Made by a program: the position numbers and the translations under genes. From the NCBI GenBank assembly GCA_900555735.1, contig USMI01000031.1:1-15124 (forward strand): DNA of 15,124 nucleotides, written 5' to 3'. Below the pieces are notes generated by a model. That model ran no database searches and had not been told where the DNA came from. It was given only the letters and a program-made list of their open reading frames with translations. Source of the stretch: an uncultured Eubacteriales bacterium. Its GTDB lineage: Bacteria; Bacillota; Clostridia; Oscillospirales; Oscillospiraceae. Positions 1 to 6,820 of this stretch are shown in pieces (within the stretch, counting starts at the first letter, position 1; each line of letters opens with the position of its first letter).

Positions 1-179
1 GCGAGACGGTGAAGGCCATGCGCAAGGACGTGCTGGCCAAGTGCTACGGCGGCGATATCACCCGAAAGAAGAAGCTGCTGGAGAAGCAGAAAGAGGGCAA
101 GAAGAAGATGCGCAACCTCGGAACCGTTCAGGTCCCCACGGAAGCCTTCATGGCCGTCCTCAAGCTGGACAGTGACTGA
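1..179 (+). CDS. lepA: Elongation factor 4 (LepA), C-terminal fragment
   Basis: This is the last 58 codons of a gene that begins before the window; the reading frame starts at base 3 and stops with TGA at 177-179. The peptide carries the very conserved LepA/EF4 C-terminal block, RKDVLAKCYGGDITRKKKLL, followed by a lysine-rich stretch and the ending EAFMAVLKLDSD. LepA is a ribosome-associated GTPase that acts on stalled or mistranslocated ribosomes in the cytoplasm; the basic C-terminal tail contacts the ribosomal A site region. A strong terminator follows within a few bases, so lepA is the end of its transcription unit and not part of the metabolic clusters downstream. The GTPase domain is outside the window. 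Confidence 0.95.
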   Translation, partial: ETVKAMRKDVLAKCYGGDITRKKKLLEKQKEGKKKMRNLGTVQVPTEAFMAVLKLDSD

Positions 180-182
180 TAT

Positions 183-210
183 AAAAAAACGGCCGCAAGG
201 CCGTTTTTTA
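183..210 (+). terminator. Rho-independent terminator after lepA
   Basis: An 11-bp perfect stem (arms 184-194 and 199-209, core CGGCC/GGCCG) with a GCAA tetraloop is flanked by six A and six T. It starts 4 bases after the lepA stop. The A and T flanks make it able to work in both directions, so it may also end the minus-strand small gene at 322-489. Confidence 0.92.
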
Positions 211-222
211 TTGAGGGTTTTA

Positions 223-303
223 TGGCGGCGGGGTGAGGTCACCCGCCCTACGCACAGGATATCAAAGCCTTTTCGTAGGGCGGCATGACCACATGCCGCC
301 GCA
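223..303. repeat. Nested inverted repeat (REP/MITE-like intergenic element)
   Basis: Two 30-bp arms (223-252 and 274-303) are imperfect inverted copies of each other, separated by 21 bases. Both have CGTAGGGCGG at the end nearest the spacer and TGGCGGCG/GCCGCCGCA-like sequence at the outer end. Each arm is itself a hairpin: in the right arm GGCGGCATG (280-288 region) pairs with CATGCCGCC across an ACCA loop, and in the left arm GGTGA pairs with TCACC. This double-hairpin design is typical of extragenic palindromic elements scattered in gut Clostridia. It codes for nothing visible. Whether it is repeated elsewhere in the genome cannot be seen here. Confidence 0.6.
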
Positions 304-321
304 CGGATGAACCACAGCCTT

Positions 322-489
322 TCAACCTTCCGTCTCAACATAGATATCTTCGCACGCCTGCATACCATCCATCAGCAGGGCCTGACCGCGGCACAGCTTT
401 GCTCCAGACTCACTGTCAGATTCCATGACCTCCAGCGCCCGCTCCACTGCGGCGCACAGCTGAAAATACATTTTTCGATAATCTGCCAT
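322..489 (-). CDS. Small acidic protein of unknown function, divergent from XRE regulator
   Basis: A 55-residue reading frame starts with ATG at 489-487 and ends with TGA at 324-322. An excellent ribosome binding site (AAAGGAGA, about 8 bases from the ATG) and a good promoter lie upstream, which is why I call it despite its size. The protein begins MADYRKMYFQLCAAVERALEV and ends CEDIYVETEG. It is acidic, has three cysteines, no signal peptide or membrane segment, and looks largely helical. Small proteins with this kind of start (aromatic-rich N-terminus, then a single helix with Glu/Arg) often sit next to XRE regulators in Firmicutes mobile regions; I do not know a function for them. It shares its control region with the regulator at 598-816. 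Confidence 0.7.
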   Translation of the reverse strand: MADYRKMYFQLCAAVERALEVMESDSESGAKLCRGQALLMDGMQACEDIYVETEG

Positions 490-518
490 ATTACAAGTCT
501 CCTTTCCTTGATACCCAC

Positions 519-547
519 ATTTTAGTAAAGATCTTTACTAAAATCAA
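519..547 (-). promoter_or_regulatory. Sigma-A promoter for the small gene at 322-489
   Basis: Read on the minus strand: -35 TTGATT (547-542), a 17-base spacer, and -10 TAAAAT (524-519). The predicted start is around 512, about 20 bases before the ribosome binding site. The 24-bp palindrome at 520-543 fills the whole spacer and part of both boxes, so a protein bound there would block this promoter. Confidence 0.75.
520..543. promoter_or_regulatory. Perfect 24-bp palindromic operator
   Basis: The half site TTTTAGTAAAGA is followed by its exact reverse complement, with no spacer. It overlaps the minus-strand promoter and lies 55 bases before the XRE gene. The most likely ligand is the XRE protein encoded next to it (inference). 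Confidence 0.8.
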
Positions 548-548
548 T

Positions 549-564
549 AGTAAATATCTTTACT
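549..564. promoter_or_regulatory. Second operator copy, imperfect
   Basis: AGTAAATATCTTTACT repeats the inner 16 bases of the palindrome at 520-543 with one change. Its centre is 25 bp from the first centre, or about two and a half helical turns. It sits between the first operator and the XRE start, in the place expected for control of the XRE gene's own promoter. Confidence 0.7.
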
Positions 565-597
565 GGATAGAATGTTGCATGAAAGGGGACATGCAGC

Positions 598-816
598 ATG
601 GATTATACGCGCAGGCTTCGTGATCTGCGGGAGGATCACGACAAAACGCAGCAGGATATTGCCGAGGTGCTGGGCACGTCTCAGACCATGTATGCCCGGT
701 ATGAGCGGGGCGCCAACGAGCTGCCGCTGCGCCATCTGGTGAAGCTGGCGGAGTATTACCACGTCAGTACCGACTATCTTTTAGGGCTTTCTGACGCACC
801 GCAGAAAAATGAGTGA
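598..816 (+). CDS. XRE-family (Cro/CI-type) transcriptional regulator
   Basis: A 72-residue protein consisting of little more than one helix-turn-helix domain. The HTH runs from about residue 6 to 60: RLRDLREDHDKTQQDIAEVLG gives helices 1 and 2, and TSQTMYARYERGANELP is the recognition helix and the turn after it. The C-terminus, LVKLAEYYHVSTDYLLGLSD, is the usual end of the HTH_3 family. The start at 598 has AAAGGGGA 8 bases upstream. It binds DNA as a dimer; the palindromes at 520-543 and 549-564 are its obvious targets, so it probably represses itself and the divergent small gene. There is no ligand or protease domain. A terminator follows at 830-863. Confidence 0.88.
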   Translation: MDYTRRLRDLREDHDKTQQDIAEVLGTSQTMYARYERGANELPLRHLVKLAEYYHVSTDYLLGLSDAPQKNE

Positions 817-829
817 AACACCCCGCATG

Positions 830-863
830 AATACGCCTGACCGAAGGGTCGGGCGTATTTTTT
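830..863 (+). terminator. Terminator after the XRE gene
   Basis: A 13-bp stem (830-842 with 847-859, one G-T wobble) encloses a GAAG tetraloop and runs into six T (858-863). It lies 14 bases after the regulator stop. Confidence 0.9.
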
Positions 864-913
864 ACCCCTTTTCCCTTTGCTCCGGCAAAGCGTACCGCCA
901 AGAAAGGAAATGA

Positions 914-925
914 ACTATCGATATA
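914..925. promoter_or_regulatory. Candidate regulon operator, copy 1 (TATCGATA core)
   Basis: ACTATCGATATA has the 8-bp palindrome TATCGATA at its core and matches the consensus ATTATCGATAAT at 9 of 12 positions. It is the weakest of the five copies and lies 61 bp upstream of the perfect copy, in the A/T-rich leader region of the aminotransferase operon. Confidence 0.45.
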
Positions 926-974
926 TCACAAAAACAGAAGAAACCCAACAGCAAAGCAAAAGGCTCTTTAAAAA

Positions 975-986
975 ATTATCGATAAT
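975..986. promoter_or_regulatory. Candidate regulon operator, copy 2 (perfect palindrome)
   Basis: ATTATCGATAAT is a perfect 12-bp palindrome and defines the consensus. It lies just upstream of the promoter proposed at 1000-1028. The same motif recurs before the GntR gene and between the divergent carbamate kinase and amidohydrolase genes. Confidence 0.6.
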
Positions 987-999
987 CTATAAAATAGAG

Positions 1000-1028
1000 T
1001 TGATTTTTTGAGACGGCTATGTTACCTT
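1000..1028 (+). promoter_or_regulatory. Probable promoter of the aminotransferase-iorAB operon
   Basis: TTGATT (1000-1005), a 17-base spacer, then TACCTT (1023-1028) preceded by TGT as an extended -10. The -10 box is poor, which would suit a promoter that needs an activator. An alternative is TTTAAA (967-972), 17 bases, TAAAAT (990-995); in that reading the palindrome at 975-986 sits between the boxes and would mean repression. The 274 bases from 817 to 1090 hold the terminator at 830-863, these sites and no convincing gene. Confidence 0.45.
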
Positions 1029-1090
1029 AACAATAGAAAATCAAATCTGCGCGGCAGCAATATCTTTTTAATGATCGAAGGGAGCTTTCC

Positions 1091-2251
1091 ATGGAACTTT
1101 CCAATTTTGCCAAGGGCGCGAAGTTTTCCGCCATCCGTAAGATGTTCAACGAATCCCAGAAGATGACCGACGTCATCAGCTTCTCCATGGGCGAGCCGGA
1201 TTTTGACACCCCGGCAGCCGTTGTGGAGGAGGCCTGCAAGCAGTGGCGCAACCACAAGACTCACTACACCCCCAACAAGGGTATTCTGGCGCTGCGGCAA
1301 GCGGTGGCCAAATACCACGCCAACGACCTCAAGCCCGATCCCGAGAAGAATGTCTGCATCAGCAACGGCGGCTCTGATGCCATCCGTATTGCCCTGTGCG
1401 CCATTCTGAACCCCGGCGACGAGGTGGTCATCGTGACTCCCTGCTGGTCCAACTACTTCAGTCAGGTGGCCATGTACGGCGCCAAGGTGGTGGAGGTCCC
1501 CACCTATGAGGAGAACGAGTTCCGTCCCTGCGTGGCCGATGTGGCCGCCGCCATTACGGACAAGACCAAGTGCATGATCATCAACTATCCCTGCAACCCC
1601 ACCGGCGCCATTATGGACGAGGAGACTGCCAAGGGTCTGGCGCAGCTGCTGGACGAGCGGGATATCTATCTGCTGTCCGACGAGGTTTACAGCAATTTCG
1701 TGTACGACGGCGCCCGTCACGTCAGCGTCATCGAGTATATGAAGGACAAGGATAAGGTCATTTATCTCAACAGCTTCTCCAAGATGTTTGCCATGACCGG
1801 CTGGCGTATCGCCTATGTAGTGGCCAGCGAGAAGGTCGTCGCCGCGATGAGCAACATCACCGAGTGCGGTCCCTCCTGCTTCCCCGAGCCTACGCAGCTG
1901 GCCGCCGCCAAGGCGCTGGAGTGTTGTCTGGACGAGATCCCTGTCATGAAGGCCAGCTATGACCGCCGCCGCAAGCTGATCTGCGGCCTGCTCAACGAGA
2001 TCCCCCTGATCTCCTGCCGGATGCCCAAGGGTGCGTTCTATGCCTTTGTCAACATCAAGGCGCTGGGCGTGGATGACGAGACCTTCTGCATGGATCTGCT
2101 GCACAAGAAGGGCGTTGTGCTGGTGCCCGGCAGCGGCTTCGGCGACGCAGGTGCGGGCTTTGTCCGTATCTCCTACGCCACCTCCGACGAGAACATCTAT
2201 GAGGGTATGCGTCGTCTGAAGGAATACATTGAAGAGAACTACGTGAAATAA
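1091..2251 (+). CDS. PLP-dependent aminotransferase, class I/II (aspartate/aromatic type)
   Basis: A 386-residue fold-type I aminotransferase, the normal length for the I-gamma subgroup. It transfers the amino group of an amino acid to 2-oxoglutarate or another oxo acid in the cytoplasm. Visible marks are GEPDFDTP (34-41), the cofactor loop GGSDA (93-97), NPTG with Asn169, DEVY (Asp197, Tyr200), the Schiff-base lysine Lys231 in SFSKMFAMTGWR, and the carboxylate-binding Arg359 in FVRISYA. The start at 1091 follows AAGGGAG by 6 bases. It is the first gene of an operon with an ADP-forming acyl-CoA synthetase (20-base gap) and iorAB, which suggests that it feeds 2-oxo acids to IorAB. An aromatic amino acid is the simplest guess, but substrate range cannot be read from sequence in this family. 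It is unrelated in subgroup to the second aminotransferase at 12247. Confidence 0.88.
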   Translation: MELSNFAKGAKFSAIRKMFNESQKMTDVISFSMGEPDFDTPAAVVEEACKQWRNHKTHYTPNKGILALRQAVAKYHANDLKPDPEKNVCISNGGSDAIRIALCAILNPGDEVVIVTPCWSNYFSQVAMYGAKVVEVPTYEENEFRPCVADVAAAITDKTKCMIINYPCNPTGAIMDEETAKGLAQLLDERDIYLLSDEVYSNFVYDGARHVSVIEYMKDKDKVIYLNSFSKMFAMTGWRIAYVVASEKVVAAMSNITECGPSCFPEPTQLAAAKALECCLDEIPVMKASYDRRRKLICGLLNEIPLISCRMPKGAFYAFVNIKALGVDDETFCMDLLHKKGVVLVPGSGFGDAGAGFVRISYATSDENIYEGMRRLKEYIEENYVK

Positions 2252-2271
2252 GACAGAAAAGGATCGAGATT

Positions 2272-4407
2272 ATGGCTGAAAAGAGAAATGCATGGCAGGA
2301 GCTGCAGCCGCTCTTCCGTCCGGAAGGCATCGCGGTGGTGGGTGCTTCTGCGAAATGGGGTCCCGGCCAGCAGGTGATCGCCAACCTGCGGCAGCTGGGC
2401 TATGAGGGGGAGATCTTCCCCATCAATCCCAAGTACAGCGAGATCGCCGGGCTTCCCTGCTATCCTTCCCTGACGGCTTTGGGTCAGGCGGGCAAGCATG
2501 TGGATATGGTGGCGATCCTGCTGGGCCGCGACAGCATCCCCGGCGTGATCGCCGAGGCGGCCTCCATCGGTGTCCGTGCCGCGTGGGCCTTTGCCGCTGG
2601 TTTCGGCGAGCTGGATGCCAACGGCAAGCGTCTGGAAAAGGAACTGGTGGATCTGTGCCATCAGCACGACATCAAGTTCGTCGGCCCCAACTGCGTGGGC
2701 TACATGAACCCCGCCTACAACGTAGGCACTTACAGCGCGCCCGCCCCGGCCAACATCCGCAAGGGGCATGTGGGCATGGTGGCCCAGAGCGGCTATCTGA
2801 CCATTGCCGTGGCCAATAACGAGCGCGATCTGGGTTACAGCCTCATGGTCAGCACCGGCAACGAGTCCGTGATCAACAGCACCGATGTGATGGAGTACAT
2901 GCTGGAGGACCCCGAGACCCACGTTATCATGGCGTTTATCGAGCAGTTCCGCGATCCGGAGAAGCTGCGTCAGGTGGCCCGCCACGCACAGGAGGTCCAC
3001 AAGCCCATCATCTTCATCAAGGTGGGCCGCAGCGCCATCGCACAGCGTGCCACCAGTGCCCATACCGGTGCGCTGGCCGGCTCAGACGCCATTCAGGACG
3101 CCCTGTTCAAGAAGCTGGGCCTGATCCGTGTGGACGATCTGGACGAGATGTTCGAGACCGCCGAGCTGCTGTGCACGCTGAAGGACAAGCTGCCCAAGGG
3201 CAACGGTGTGTTCGCCGTAACGCTGTCCGGCGGCGTCATCAGCCTGCTGGCCGACGTGGGCGAGGGCATCGACCTGCGCTTCCCCGCTTGGAGCGACGAG
3301 GGCAAGAAGGTGGTTCAGGGCCTGCTGTCCTCCTATTCCAATGTCAATAATCCTCTGGATGCATGGGGCTCCGGCCGCATCGAGGAATTCTATGAGACCT
3401 GCCTGCTGACTGCCGCCGCCGAGCCTGAGGCGGATATCGTACTGGTGGTGCAGGATGTGCCCTCCGGCATGTCGGAGCGTCAGGTGGCCCAGTACGCCAT
3501 CGTGGCCCGCGCCGCCGTGGAGGCCGCGAAAAAGGTGAATAAGCCTGTGGTCATGCTGAACAACGCCTCCACTGGCTTCCATCCCGAGATCAAGAGGATC
3601 TTGGACGAGGGCGGCGTGGCCATTCTGCAGGGTACCCGCGAGGGCCTGAAGGCCATCGCTAACGCAGTGCGCTTCGGCAGCTACAAGCTGCCTGACGAGC
3701 CTGTGGCGGATAAGGCCGCTTTCCCTGAGCTGCCTGCCCATACCGGCAAGGCCATGACCGAGTACCAGAGCAAACAGCTGCTGAAGAAGTACGGCGTTCC
3801 TTGCACCCGCGAGGTGCTGTGCGCCGATGTGGAGGACTGTGTCCGTGCCGCCGATGAGATCGGCTATCCCGTGGTCATGAAGGTCATGTCTCCCCAGATC
3901 ATGCACAAGACAGAGGCCAAGGTCATTGCTGTCGGGATGAAGGACGCCGACGCCATCCGCGCCAATTACGACCGTCTGATGGACAACGCCAAGGCCTTTG
4001 CGCCCGACGCGCAGATCGACGGCATGCTGATCCAAGAGATGGCCGGCAAGCCCGTGGCGGAGGTCATTCTGGGCATTACCCGGGATCCTCAGTTCGGCCC
4101 CGCTGTGGTATACGGCACCGGCGGTATTCTGGTGGAGATCCTGAAGGACAGCACCATCGGCCTGCCTGAGCTGACCAAGGAAGAGGCCTTGAAGATGATC
4201 CGCGGCACCAAGGGCTATCGCCTGCTGACCGGCTTCCGCGGTGCGCCCAAGGCGGATGTGGACGCGCTGGCCAACACGCTGGTCAAGGTCAGCAAGCTGG
4301 CTGCGGAGGGCGCCGATAAGGTGGCCGGACTGGACATCAACCCCCTGCTGGTGTATCCCGAGGGTGAGGGCGTGCTGGCAGTGGACGCATTGATCGAGCT
4401 GCAATAA
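2272..4407 (+). CDS. ADP-forming acyl-CoA synthetase, fused alpha-beta
   Basis: A 711-residue protein of the acetate-CoA ligase (ADP-forming) family, with both subunits in one chain. It converts acyl-CoA, ADP and phosphate to the free acid, CoA and ATP, and so conserves the thioester energy made by oxo acid oxidation. Order of parts: CoA-binding domain (about 14-130, with AVVGAS at 21-26 and VGPNCVGY at 137-144), ligase-CoA domain with the phosphohistidine motif SAHTGALAG (His264), a second flavodoxin-like domain (about 300-470), then the ATP-grasp part (about 495-711) with the second relay histidine in PQIMHKTEA (His545). After this histidine the usual Gly-Gly of HK(S/T)DxGGV is replaced by AKV, a small departure. 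AAAGGAT lies 8 bases before the ATG. Its place between an aminotransferase and iorAB matches the peptide-fermenting archaeal design, where this enzyme pairs with ferredoxin-linked oxo acid oxidoreductases. Confidence 0.93.
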   Translation: MAEKRNAWQELQPLFRPEGIAVVGASAKWGPGQQVIANLRQLGYEGEIFPINPKYSEIAGLPCYPSLTALGQAGKHVDMVAILLGRDSIPGVIAEAASIGVRAAWAFAAGFGELDANGKRLEKELVDLCHQHDIKFVGPNCVGYMNPAYNVGTYSAPAPANIRKGHVGMVAQSGYLTIAVANNERDLGYSLMVSTGNESVINSTDVMEYMLEDPETHVIMAFIEQFRDPEKLRQVARHAQEVHKPIIFIKVGRSAIAQRATSAHTGALAGSDAIQDALFKKLGLIRVDDLDEMFETAELLCTLKDKLPKGNGVFAVTLSGGVISLLADVGEGIDLRFPAWSDEGKKVVQGLLSSYSNVNNPLDAWGSGRIEEFYETCLLTAAAEPEADIVLVVQDVPSGMSERQVAQYAIVARAAVEAAKKVNKPVVMLNNASTGFHPEIKRILDEGGVAILQGTREGLKAIANAVRFGSYKLPDEPVADKAAFPELPAHTGKAMTEYQSKQLLKKYGVPCTREVLCADVEDCVRAADEIGYPVVMKVMSPQIMHKTEAKVIAVGMKDADAIRANYDRLMDNAKAFAPDAQIDGMLIQEMAGKPVAEVILGITRDPQFGPAVVYGTGGILVEILKDSTIGLPELTKEEALKMIRGTKGYRLLTGFRGAPKADVDALANTLVKVSKLAAEGADKVAGLDINPLLVYPEGEGVLAVDALIELQ

Positions 4408-4444
4408 CAAGACCACAGAAATATTTGAATGGAGGATGGATACA

Positions 4445-6226
4445 TTGAAAGCATTACTTTCCGGCAACGAAGCCATTGCCCGCGGCGCGTATGAGGCGGG
4501 CGTACAGATCGTGACGGGCTATCCCGGCACGCCCAGCTCCGAGATCGTCAAGAATATGGCGTCTCAGTACGGCAACGAGGTATACGTAGAGTGGTCCACC
4601 AATGAGAAGGTGGCCATGGATGCCGCTGCCGGCGCCGCCTACTGCGGCAAGCGCGCACTGGTGACCACCAAGCAGGTGGGTATGAACGTGCTGATGGATT
4701 CCCTGCTGTATACCGTCTATACTGGCGCCGAAGCAGGTCTGGTGCTGGTAACGGCAGACGACCCCGGCCTGTTCAGCTCTCAGAACGAGCAGGATAACCG
4801 CTGGTACTCCCGTCTGGCAAAGATCCCCACCTTTGAGCCCTGCGACAGTCAGGAAGCCAAGGATTTCGTGAAGAAGGCCTTCGAACTGTCCGAAAAGTTT
4901 GATATCCCCTGTCTGCTGCACAGCGTGATGCGTGTGTCCCACTGCAAGAGCGTGGTGGAGCTGGGTCCCCGTGACGAGAACACCAAGGTGGTGGAGCGCT
5001 TCCCCCGCAATCTGCCCAAGTACAACTGCACGGCAATGTATGCCCGCGTCATGCATGCCAAGCTGGAGGAAAAGATCAAGGCCATCGCCGAGTATGCCGA
5101 GACCTGCGGCATTGACCGCGTGGAGATGCACGATACCAAGATGGGCATCATCTGCACCGGCGTGATGTACGCCTATATCAAGGACGTGTTCCCGCAGGCC
5201 TCCGTGCTGAAGCTGGGCATGAGCTATCCTCTGCCTGAGAAGATGATCAAGGATTTCGCCTCCAAGGTGGACAAGCTGTATGTCATCGAGGAGCTGGATC
5301 CTGTCATCGAGGAGCAGGTCAAGTCCATGGGCGTGGACTGCGTGGGCAAGGAACTGTTCCCTCCCTGCTACGAGCTGCTGCCTGACCGCCTGCTGGACAT
5401 CTGTCTGGAGCACGGTATCCTGAAGGACGATCCCCGTACCATGGAGGTCAAGCCTGTGGAGGGCCTGCCCGGCCGTAACCCTGTTCTGTGCGCCGGCTGC
5501 CCCCACCGTTCTACCTACTTTGTGCTGAAGAAGCATGACATTGCCTGCGCCGGTGATATCGGCTGCTACAATCTGGGCGCGCAGCCTCCCTTCGAGGCGC
5601 AGCACACCATGGGCTGCATGGGCGCTTCCATCGGCCAGCTGCACGGCATGAGTCTGGCCAATTTGCCGGAGAACCGCGTCTGCACCATCGGCGACGGTAC
5701 CTTCTGGCATTCCGGCCTGCCTGCTCTGGCCAATATGGTTCACAATAACGGCCGCGGCGTGGTGATCCTGATGGATAACGCCAACACCGCCATGACCGGC
5801 CATCAGGACAACCCCGCCACGGATTACAGAGTCCTGCGCAGCGTGCCCGCCACTGAGATCGACATTGCCGGCGTGTGCAGCGCTATGGGCGTCAAGCTGG
5901 TCAAGACCGTCAACGCCTTCGATGTGAAGGAGGTCGAGGACGGCCTGAAGGAGTGCATGGCATTTGACGGCGTCTCCGTCCTGATTACCAAGGGCGAGTG
6001 CGTCCAGTTCAACAAGTTCAGCAGCACCCCCTATGAGGTGGACAGCAATAAGTGCATTGCCTGCCAGACTTGCTTCAAGTGCGGCTGCCCCGCCATCATG
6101 GTGTCCGATGAGGAGAACCCCAAGACGCATAAGAAGAAGTGCCGTATCGACCCCACCCTGTGCAACGGCTGCGGCATCTGCTCTCAGGTCTGCCCGGTGA
6201 AGGCGATCGCAAAGAAGGAGGACTAA
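4445..6226 (+). CDS. iorA: Indolepyruvate ferredoxin oxidoreductase, alpha subunit
   Basis: The large subunit of IorAB, which oxidatively decarboxylates aryl pyruvates (indole-, phenyl-, hydroxyphenylpyruvate) to the aryl-acetyl-CoA and reduces ferredoxin. I place the start at TTG 4445: the ribosome binding site GGAGG (4431-4435) touches the in-frame ATG at 4436 but is 9 bases from this TTG, and the protein then begins MKALLSGNEAIARGAYEAGV, the usual IorA start. It is 593 residues. Marks are GYPGTPSSE (25-33), EWSTNEKVA (49-57, thiamine-activating Glu), CAGCPHR, GDIGCYNLG, the thiamine diphosphate/Mg loop GDGTFWHSG with DNANTAMTGHQDNP, and a C-terminal two-[4Fe-4S] ferredoxin domain: CIACQTCFKCGCP, then CNGCGICSQVCP. 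All cluster cysteines are present. The beta subunit follows 4 bases after the stop. Confidence 0.95.
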   Translation: MKALLSGNEAIARGAYEAGVQIVTGYPGTPSSEIVKNMASQYGNEVYVEWSTNEKVAMDAAAGAAYCGKRALVTTKQVGMNVLMDSLLYTVYTGAEAGLVLVTADDPGLFSSQNEQDNRWYSRLAKIPTFEPCDSQEAKDFVKKAFELSEKFDIPCLLHSVMRVSHCKSVVELGPRDENTKVVERFPRNLPKYNCTAMYARVMHAKLEEKIKAIAEYAETCGIDRVEMHDTKMGIICTGVMYAYIKDVFPQASVLKLGMSYPLPEKMIKDFASKVDKLYVIEELDPVIEEQVKSMGVDCVGKELFPPCYELLPDRLLDICLEHGILKDDPRTMEVKPVEGLPGRNPVLCAGCPHRSTYFVLKKHDIACAGDIGCYNLGAQPPFEAQHTMGCMGASIGQLHGMSLANLPENRVCTIGDGTFWHSGLPALANMVHNNGRGVVILMDNANTAMTGHQDNPATDYRVLRSVPATEIDIAGVCSAMGVKLVKTVNAFDVKEVEDGLKECMAFDGVSVLITKGECVQFNKFSSTPYEVDSNKCIACQTCFKCGCPAIMVSDEENPKTHKKKCRIDPTLCNGCGICSQVCPVKAIAKKED

Positions 6227-6230
6227 CATA

Positions 6231-6815
6231 ATGGTTAACAGCATTAATTTTCTGATGGTCGGCGTCGGCGGTCAGGGTACGATTCTGGTCAGCGACATTC
6301 TCTCCGAGGTGGGTATGCTGGCGGGCTATGACGCCAAGAAGTCCGACAATATGGGCCTGTCCGTCCGCGGCGGTGCCGTCTCCAGCCATGTGCGCTGGGA
6401 TAAGAACGGCGTTGGCTCCCCCATGAGCATGACCGGCACGGTGGACGTGCTGGTGGGCTCCGAGCCGATGGAGACCATGCGTTCCGTGCAGTTCCTGCGC
6501 AAGGGCGCCAAGATCATCACCAATACCTATGTGATGCAGCCCATGTCCGTCAGCACGGGCCTTGCCAAGTATCCCACCCAGCAGGAGATCGACCAGTGCT
6601 TCCATGCCGCCGCCGATGAGGTGATCGCCTATGATGCCACCAATATGGCCGTGGAGCTGGGCAACGTGAAGGTCATGAATATCATCCTGCTGGGCACCCT
6701 CAGCAAGATGCTGGATGTGGACTATGACCTGTGGGTCGAGGCCATCAAGAAGTACGTTCCCGCCAAGCAGCAGGAGATCAACATCAAGGCTTTTGACGCC
6801 GGGCGGAACATGTAA
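6231..6815 (+). CDS. iorB: Indolepyruvate ferredoxin oxidoreductase, beta subunit
   Basis: A 194-residue protein of the pyruvate ferredoxin oxidoreductase gamma-domain family, the small partner of IorA. It shows the family's N-terminal glycine loop GVGGQGTILVSDIL (11-24), then SDNMGLSVRGGAVSSHVRW, in which the glycine- and arginine-rich part is typical of IorB. Length is normal. AAGGAGGA lies inside the end of iorA, 8 bases before the ATG, so the two subunits are translated together. It makes the complex that supplies acyl-CoA to the upstream acyl-CoA synthetase and reduced ferredoxin to the cell. Confidence 0.94.
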   Translation: MVNSINFLMVGVGGQGTILVSDILSEVGMLAGYDAKKSDNMGLSVRGGAVSSHVRWDKNGVGSPMSMTGTVDVLVGSEPMETMRSVQFLRKGAKIITNTYVMQPMSVSTGLAKYPTQQEIDQCFHAAADEVIAYDATNMAVELGNVKVMNIILLGTLSKMLDVDYDLWVEAIKKYVPAKQQEINIKAFDAGRNM

Positions 6816-6820
6816 CGGCC

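Noticed and set aside
910..1011. A 33-codon reading frame (MNYRYITKTEE...) before the aminotransferase operon
   Set aside because: Its only purine-rich site (AAAGGAA) touches the ATG, the region is A/T-rich control DNA with operator copies, and the peptide has no recognisable character.
4454..6244. A 596-codon open frame on the minus strand opposite iorA, and a similar 464-codon frame opposite the acyl-CoA synthetase (3082-4476)
   Set aside because: They arise from the strong G/C third-position bias of the real genes; the translations are low in complexity (rich in His, Leu, Gly, Asp, Gln) with no family motifs and no ribosome binding sites.
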